In this document: positions 58,709 through 63,574 of the stretch, piece by piece
How the letters are laid out: every line of letters begins with the position of its first letter
Numbering within the stretch: position 1 is the first letter of the stretch
Program-made: the position numbers and the translations under genes
Notes under the pieces: generated by a model
Database searches by the model: none
Told to the model about the DNA's origin: nothing
The model's input: the letters and a program-made list of their open reading frames with translations, nothing else
Source: Streptomyces huasconensis
GTDB taxonomy: Bacteria; Actinomycetota; Actinomycetes; Streptomycetales; Streptomycetaceae
Assembly: GCA_004010275.1 (NCBI GenBank)
Contig: RBWT01000016.1
Location: forward strand, 1 to 63,574
Direction: 5' to 3'
DNA: 63,574 nt

Positions 58709-59742
58709 CTATCGGGCCAGCACCCGCGAGGCCCCCACCGGCAGGTCCCACAGGTCCTCGCGGGGCCGCCCCGCCTTCTCCCAGGCGCCCGCGCCCGGGT
58801 CAGCGGTTCGAGGACCGGCTCCGCGGAGAGCAGGAACGTGCCCCAGTGCATGGGGGCCATCCGCCGCGCGCCCAGGTCGTCGGCCGCCCGGACGGCCTCC
58901 TCGGGGTCGCAGTGGACGTCGCTGAGCCACCAGCGCGGGTCGTACGCCCCGATCGGCAGCAGCGCGAGGTCGATGCCGGGGAAGCGGTCGCCGATCCGGT
59001 CGAACCAGTGGCCGTAGCCTGTGTCGCCCGCGAAGTAGACGCGCTGACCGTCGGCGTCGGTCATGACCCAGCCGCCCCACAGGGTGCGGCAGGTGTCGAA
59101 CAGGCTCCGCTTGGACCAGTGGTGGGCGGGCACGAAGTCGAAGCGCACGCCGCCCACTTCGGCCCCTTCCCACCAGTCCAGCTCGGTGACGCGGCGGAAG
59201 CGGCGGCGGGTGAACCAGCGGCCGAGCCCGGCGGGGACGAGGACGGGCGTGTCCCTCGGGAGCCTTCGCAGCGTGGGGGCGTCCAGGTGGTCGTAGTGGT
59301 TGTGGCTGATGACGACCGCGTCGACGCGGGGCAGCGCGCTCCAGGCGACGCCCACCGGGGTGACGCGCGCCGGTGTGCCGAGGATCTTGCGTGACCAGAC
59401 GGGGTCCGTGAGGACGGTGAGGCCGCCGATGCGGACGACCCAACTGGCGTGTCCCGCCCAGGTGACGGCGACGGTGCGGTGGTCGACCCGGGGCAGCGGG
59501 CCCGGTGCGTACGGCAGCCGCCCGATGTCGGCGAGGCCTTCGGGGCGCGGCCGCAGGGCGCCCTCGCGGGCGAACCGGGCGAAGGCGCGCAGTCCGGGCA
59601 GCGGAGCGGTCAGCCGGTCGGCGAACGACCTCGGCCACGGGCGCACGGCACCGGGAGGGAGGTGCGGCCGCCGCGGTTCGGTCCCTCGCACCGAGGGGGC
59701 CCACTCGTGCGTCTTGGTCTGCTGCTCCGCCTGCTGGGTCAC
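58709..59742 (-). CDS. MBL-fold hydrolase (NAPE-PLD/UlaG-like), one frameshift
   Basis: About 344 residues from ATG 59742, which overlaps the stop of the preceding gene (ATGA). The metal site is complete: TWAGHASWVVRIGG, VVISHNHYDHLDAPTLRRLP, VPAHHWSKRSLFD, YFAGDTGYGHWFDRIGD, and MHWGTFLLSAEP. This is the pattern of NAPE-PLD-like phospholipase D-type hydrolases. A shift near 58795 precedes the terminal DLPVGASRVLAR. It is the last gene of the operon that starts with the mini-ORF array. Confidence 0.87.
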
Positions 59743-60984
59743 CGGGGAGGCTCCATTCGCCGTGCTTCCGCGCGCAGATCGGCGAAGACCGATCCGAGCA
59801 GGTCCAACGCCCGTACGACGTACGGCGATGCCAGGGGCTCGGGAGCGTCGAGGGACGCCAGGCGCTCCTCGGGGGTCGTGCCGAGGAGCGGGCCCGTGGA
59901 GAGGCGTACCCGCAGGGCGGCGATGTCGTCGCCGAAGCGGTGGCCGCCGGGCGTGGGCATGCCGAGCCGTGCGCCGAGGAAGTCCTCCAGTCCTGCGCGT
60001 CGCCGACGCCGCGCGCGGCGAGCGCGGGCCGCAGGGGACCGAGGTCGGCGTAGAGGTGGCGGCCCGCCCGCGGGGGCCGGGCCAGGGCGCCCGCGGCGAC
60101 CACGGCGTGCTGCGCGGCCTCGGCCACGCGCGCGTGCAGGCACACGGCGGCGGTCAGGCGCCCGGTGATCTCGTCCGGTTCGCCGAGTGCGTACGCCGCC
60201 GCGGCGGCGGCCGGGGCGGCGAGGCTCGCGCCGAGCGCGGTGAGCACGTCGAGGGTGCGGGCGCGCAGGGCGGCGCCCAGCGGCGTGTCGGGGAAGCGGG
60301 CGACGGCGGCGGGCAGCGCAGGGGGCAGGAAGGGCCCGGCGAGGTCGCACACGACGGTGACGCGCTCGGCGCCATCTCGGCGGGGCCGACCAGGACGGTG
60401 TCGTGGGGGCGGTGCAGGGTGTCGCGCCAGGTCTCGTCGCTGACGACGTGCAGACCTTCGCCGGCGGCGGCCTCGACGGCCTCGTGCAGCGCTTCGGGGG
60501 GCGGCACGGTGGCGGTCGGGTCGTCGGCGACGCTGAGGACGAGCAGCCGGGGCCTGCCCCCTTCGGCGCGTACGCGGCGGACGGTCTCCAGGAGGGCGTA
60601 CGGGTCCGGCACGCCGCCGCACTCGGCGGGCGTCGGTACGTGATAGACGCCGTGGCCGAGGAGTCGCGCCTGCGGTGCCCACCAGGCGGGACAGGGGCGC
60701 GGCAGCAGGACGTCACCGCCGAGGGCCGCGGTGAGGGCGAGCAGCAGGGGCGGGGCGCCGGGGGCGGCGACGACGTGGGCACGCTCGACGGCCAGTCCAC
60801 GCCGACCCCAGTAGGCACTCGCGGCATCCAGCAGGACGGGCCCGCCACCGAGAGGCTCGCCGTACGGGCGGGCGGCAGCCGAGGCGGCGGCAGAGGCCAG
60901 CCCGGGCAGGACGGGGAGCCCCTGCTCCGGCGAGGGCGGACCGAACCGCACAGGGCCGCGCCCCTCGGCATCCGTCCGCCTCAT
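59739..60984 (-). CDS. Aminotransferase class I/II-fold protein lacking lysine (two frameshifts)
   Basis: About 414 residues. ATG 60984 has GGAGG 5 bases upstream. The fold is recognisable by APGAPPLLLALTAALGGDVL, PAWWAPQARLLG, LLVLSVADDPTATVPPPEAL and LHVVSDETWRDTLH (the PLP-contacting D-E-T). Where the Schiff-base Lys should be (normally a LSKxx-type string) it reads VVCDLAGPFLPPALPAAVAR, and no Lys occurs anywhere in the joined protein. Shifts lie near 60370 and 59990. It is preceded by a tandem array of copies of its own 5' end and coupled by ATGA to the MBL gene. Probably a non-catalytic or differently acting relative. Confidence 0.82.
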
Positions 60985-61177
60985 GCGCACCTCCGTGCAG
61001 TCGTACGGCAGCCCCAGTAGGCGCTCGCCGTGTCCGGGAGGACGGGCCCGCCGCCGAGACGGTGACGTGCGGGCGGGCGGCGGCCACGGCCAGCCCGGGC
61101 AGGGCGGGGAGCCCCTGCTCCGGCGAGGGCAGGCCATACCGCACAAGGCCACGGCCCCCGGCACCCGTCCACCTCAT
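60981..61177 (-). CDS. Mini-ORF 4 (copy nearest the aminotransferase gene), one frameshift
   Basis: Starts at ATG 61177 (RWTGAGGRGLVRYG) and runs through PALPGLAVAAARPH. It then needs a one-base shift near 61070 to continue as LGGGPVLPDTASAYWGCRTT and stop at 60981, where TGA overlaps the aminotransferase ATG (ATGA). It is 197 bases long, one short of a multiple of three. Its ribosome site is the weaker GGGGGGT. Confidence 0.55.
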
Positions 61178-61371
61178 GCGCACCCCCCTGCACTCGTACG
61201 GCAGCCCCAGCAGCGGCTCGCGGCATCCAAGAGAACGGGACCGCCGCCGAAAGGCTCGCCATGCGGCCGGGCAGTGGCCGAAGCCAGCCCAGGCAAGATC
61301 GGGAGGCCCTGCTCTGGCGAGGGCGGACCGAACCGGACAGGGCCACGGTTCTCAGTGTCCGACCGCCTCAT
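61174..61371 (-). CDS. Mini-ORF 3, 65 residues
   Basis: Intact ORF from ATG 61371 to TGA 61174, overlapping the next start by ATGA. It begins RRSDTENRGPVRFGPPSPEQ and ends with CWGCRTSAGGCA. It is the copy closest in protein sequence to the aminotransferase N-terminus (PVRFGPPSPEQGLP shared). Confidence 0.6.
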   Translation of the reverse strand: MRRSDTENRGPVRFGPPSPEQGLPILPGLASATARPHGEPFGGGPVLLDAASRCWGCRTSAGGCA

Positions 61372-61562
61372 GCGCACCCCCGTGCAGTCGTACGGCAGTC
61401 CCAATAGGCGCTCGCCGCGTTCAGAAGGACGGGGCCGCCGAGGGGTTCCCCGTACGACCTGGCGGCGGCCGAGGCCAGCCCGGGCAGGACCAGGAGGCCC
61501 TGCTCCGGCAAGGACAGGCCATACCGCACAAGGCCACGGCCCCCGGCACCCGTCCACCTCAT
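61368..61562 (-). CDS. Mini-ORF 2, 64 residues
   Basis: Intact ORF from ATG 61562 to TGA 61368, overlapping the next start by ATGA, with GGAGGTGTCC before the ATG. It begins RWTGAGGRGLVRYGLSLPEQ and ends YWDCRTTARGCA. One codon shorter than its neighbours (GGPVLL in place of GGGPVLL). Confidence 0.6.
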   Translation of the reverse strand: MRWTGAGGRGLVRYGLSLPEQGLLVLPGLASAAARSYGEPLGGPVLLNAASAYWDCRTTARGCA

Positions 61563-61756
61563 GGACACCTCCATGCACTCGAACAGCAGCCCCAGCAGGC
61601 GCTAGCGGCATCCAGGACGGCGGGAGCACCGCCGAGAGGTTCGCCATGCGGCCGGGCGGCGGCCGAGGCCAGCCCGGGCAGGACCAGGAGGACCTGCTCC
61701 GGCGAGGGCGGGCCGTACCGCACAAGGCCACGGCCCTCGGCATCCGTCCGCCTCAT
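61559..61756 (-). CDS. Mini-ORF 1 (most upstream), 65 residues
   Basis: Intact ORF from ATG 61756 to TGA 61559, overlapping the next start by ATGA, with GGAGGTACGC before the ATG. It begins RRTDAEGRGLVRYGPPSPEQ and ends CWGCCSSAWRCP. All mini-ORFs lack Lys, like the full protein. Promoter presumably lies between here and the terminator at 61906. Confidence 0.6.
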   Translation of the reverse strand: MRRTDAEGRGLVRYGPPSPEQVLLVLPGLASAAARPHGEPLGGAPAVLDAASACWGCCSSAWRCP

Positions 61757-61905
61757 GCGTACCTCCATGCACTCGTGTGGGGGCCTCCTGCCCCCCGTGG
61801 GGCGGGTCTACCCGGATGTCCCCATCACAGCGCCCTCCCCCGCCTCGCGCCCGCTCTGGCCCCCGCCCGGGTGAGCGCGACGGCGGGGGCGGTCCTGGCG
61901 TGCGC

Positions 61906-61947
61906 GAGGGGCCCTGGCCGGTCGGTGCCTACCGGTCAGGGCCCCTC
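61906..61947 (-). terminator. Strong hairpin after the GAF-ANTAR gene
   Basis: GAGGGGCCCTGGCCGGT (61906-61922) pairs with ACCGGTCAGGGCCCCTC (61931-61947): 17 base pairs with one mismatch and an 8-base loop. It begins 11 bases after the stop of the leftward ANTAR gene. No T-run. It separates that gene from the mini-ORF operon. Confidence 0.8.
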
Positions 61948-61957
61948 TCCGCGGGCC

Positions 61958-62665
61958 TCAGCGGGCCAGGGAGACCAGTTCGCGTTCCAGGCCGCGGCCC
62001 TTCGTCTCGACCAGGGCCGCCGCGACGTCCGCCAGTTTCCGGTTCGTCGCGGGGGAGATCCGCCGCAGCACGGAGAACGCGGCGTCGGCCTCGCAGCACA
62101 GGACGTGCATGACGATCCCGCAGGCCTGGTCCACGACGGGCCGGGTGCGCAGGGCCGTGCCCATCTGGTCCAGCTCGGTCAGGGCGGCGCGGTAGTGCCG
62201 GTCGCGCACCAGACTCGCCGTGGCGAGGTCGCCGAGGGCCTGGGCGGGGCCGTGCCGGGCGTCGTCGAGGGTGCCGGGGCGGAAGCCGAACAGGGTCAGG
62301 GTGACCGTGAGCCCCGCGCGCTGGAAGGGCAGCGTGACGCTGGAGCGTACGCCCGAGTCGAGCGCCAGCGCGCGGTACTCGGGCCACCGCTCCTCGCGCA
62401 GCAGGTCCCCGGAGTCGACCGGCGTGCCCCGCTCCTCGGCGGCGGGGATGGGGCCGTCGCCCGTGCGCAGTTGCACGGCGACGAGGCCGGCCAGGTCGGG
62501 GTGGGTGACGGCGGTGGGGTGCTCGTCGCCGCCGTCGGTGACGGTGGTGCTCGCGCCGCAGCACCCGGGGGTGCAGCGCACGGCTTGTTCGGAGAGTTCG
62601 GAGAGCCTGCGTCCGGGCAGTGCGGTCTCCGGGCGGAGCAGGTCCGGGTCCGGCAAGGGCGCCAT
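61958..62665 (-). CDS. GAF and ANTAR domain regulator
   Basis: A 235-residue protein from ATG 62665 (GAGGAGGAA upstream). The GAF-like sensor covers residues ~20-170 (LSELSEQAVRCTPGCCGAST, VRSSVTLPFQRAGLTVTLTL). The C-terminal ANTAR RNA-binding domain reads ALRTRPVVDQACGIVMHVLC then AAFSVLRRISPATNRKLADV. ANTAR proteins bind paired hairpins in nascent RNA and prevent termination. Several Cys (CTPGCC, CC) could sense redox or metal. Divergent from a PAS regulator. Confidence 0.88.
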   Translation of the reverse strand: MAPLPDPDLLRPETALPGRRLSELSEQAVRCTPGCCGASTTVTDGGDEHPTAVTHPDLAGLVAVQLRTGDGPIPAAEERGTPVDSGDLLREERWPEYRALALDSGVRSSVTLPFQRAGLTVTLTLFGFRPGTLDDARHGPAQALGDLATASLVRDRHYRAALTELDQMGTALRTRPVVDQACGIVMHVLCCEADAAFSVLRRISPATNRKLADVAAALVETKGRGLERELVSLAR

Positions 62666-62738
62666 GGGGTGTTCCTCCTCTCTTCCCGGCTTCCCCCCTG
62701 GTCCTCCGGAAAACGGTCGCACCGGCTAGGTTCGACGC

Positions 62739-63574
62739 ATGTCCCAGACGGAGGAGTTCGGTGAAGACCTCGCGGATTTCGTGCGCCGCGTCGCGGAGTT
62801 GAAGTCGGCGCGGTCCCTTCCGCCGGACGACCTCGCCACGGTGCTCGACGCGGCCATCTTCGAACTGGACCACGTGGCCGAGCAGTTGTGGCCCACGTAC
62901 GAGCGGCTGAGCGCCGACGGGCAGCCGGGCGGCGGCGCTCCCGACCGGGACGAGCAGCGGTTGCTGCGGGCGATCTTCCAGCGGATGCCGCTGCCGGTGG
63001 CGCTGCTCGACCGGGAGACGGTGGTGCGGCGGATGAACTTCGCGGGGACGGCGCTCACCGGGGTCCGCGCGGGCTTCGCCGCGGGGCGGCGCTGACCGGG
63101 TTCCTGGCGCACGCGGACCGGATCGGGTTCCGTTCGCAGACCGCCGCGGTCGCCCGCGGGGAGGGCGACCGCAGCCTCGTCGTCCATCTCCAGCAGAGCC
63201 CGGGTACGCCGGTCCGCGCGACGCTCACGGCGCTGCGGCCCGGCGCCGAGCCGCGCACGGCGGTCCTCGTCGTGCTCCAGCCGTCGGTGGGCCGCGCGCA
63301 GCAGCCGCCGAGGGTGCCGCGCCCCGCGCCCGACCTCGGCGAGGCGACGCGGCACGCGGCCCAGCTGGACCTGGAGGACGTCGATGACGACGGCGCTGCG
63401 CACCGCGCCCGCGGGGGACCGCGCGGCCGTGCTGGAGCGGGCGGCGGCGGTGCTGCACGGGCGGTTCGCGGACTGGGTGATCGCCGACGAGGGCGCGGCG
63501 CGGCCGCGGCGAAGAACGGTGCTGGGGCCGCCGGACGCGCCGGTCGCCGATGTCCACGCGCAGGACCCCGCCGC
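62739..63574 (+). CDS. PAS-domain regulator, probably a SpoIIE-type phosphatase, cut by window end
   Basis: From ATG 62739 (SQTEEFGEDLADFVRRVAEL). A helical N-terminal segment (LDAAIFELDHVAEQLWPTYE) is followed by a PAS domain (AIFQRMPLPVALLDRETVVR, FRSQTAAVARGEGDRS, VVHLQQSPGTPVRATLTALR). The frame shifts near 63088 and again near 63385, after which DRAAVLERAAAVLHGRFADW begins a GAF-like domain. In Streptomyces this layout usually ends in a PP2C/SpoIIE phosphatase, but that part is outside the window. Confidence 0.75.

Larger units (their letters stand above)
60982..61756. repeat. ~193-bp tandem array of duplicated gene starts
   Basis: Five copies of the same start region occur on the minus strand, with ATG at 61756, 61562, 61371, 61177 and 60984 (spacing 194, 191, 194, 193). 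Each unit holds a ribosome site (GGAGGT or diverged GGGGGT), ATG, about 52 codons homologous to the aminotransferase N-terminus, then the leader of the next copy. Units differ at many positions, so the duplications are not new. The last copy continues into the full gene. Confidence 0.93.

Noticed and set aside
60981..61756. CRISPR array or satellite for the 193-bp repeats
   Set aside because: Units are contiguous, diverged and coding, with ribosome sites and start codons; there are no spacers.

Overview
This is a GC-rich actinobacterial chromosome segment, almost certainly Streptomyces. The grounds are very high third-position GC, frequent GTG starts, ATGA/GTGA translational coupling, and gene families typical of that genus: ROK-led sugar operon, FdhD with an OFA transporter, nSTAND/WD40 proteins, GAF-ANTAR and PAS regulators. 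No tRNA, rRNA, CRISPR array, insertion sequence or prophage was seen.

The sequence carries many single-base indels. About half of the genes, including ones rarely inactivated such as narG and dnaK, read through only if one to several frameshifts are allowed. These are treated as one gene each, and the frameshifts as probable assembly errors unless stated. Two fragments look like real gene remnants.

Layout. 1-10.1 kb: a leftward carbohydrate operon led by a ROK regulator (ABC ATPase, permease, lipoprotein binding protein, Gfo/Idh/MocA oxidoreductase, TIM-barrel isomerase, secreted PQQ-type sugar dehydrogenase). 10.2-12.4 kb: GNAT, hotdog thioesterase, KAS III. 12.5-15 kb: OFA-type MFS carrier with a 44-residue membrane partner, and divergent fdhD. 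15.2-16.7 kb: a MarR/quinone-oxidoreductase pair with a twin operator. 16.9-20 kb: secreted sialidase and a DUF4185-like protein. 20-25 kb: symporter/LysR and Lrp/MFS divergent pairs. 25.4-28.3 kb: acyl-CoA synthetase and TrmH-type methyltransferase. 28.3-32 kb: PQQ biosynthesis operon pqqABCDE with an unusual repeat-extended PqqA, next to a truncated PQQ glucose dehydrogenase. 32.3-37.5 kb: aldo/keto reductase, then a Trypco1 protein and a large HTH-nSTAND-WD40 protein (candidate conflict system). 37.8-43 kb: GT39-like transferase, two methyltransferases, pterin dehydratase, HTH regulator, small membrane protein. 43.2-49.9 kb: narGHJI, a respiratory nitrate reductase. 49.9-54.4 kb: a DnaK paralogue, OsmC, DUF4190 protein, amino-acid permease. 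54.5-58.7 kb: membrane phosphatase, hypothetical protein, MBL hydrolase with DedA. 58.7-62 kb: MBL hydrolase coupled to a lysine-free aminotransferase-fold protein, preceded by a tandem array of duplicated gene starts. 62-63.6 kb: GAF-ANTAR protein and a PAS/phosphatase-type regulator cut by the window end.

Links between regions. The pqq operon could supply cofactor to the secreted sugar dehydrogenase at the left end, because the dehydrogenase beside pqqE is only a remnant. The most unusual structures are the ~193-bp array of ATGA-coupled mini-ORFs at 60.98-61.76 kb, the lysine-free PLP-fold protein it feeds into, the 71-residue PqqA with a Met-rich heptad repeat, and the Trypco1/nSTAND pair. 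Short tandem repeats are also unusually common both inside genes and just upstream of starts.
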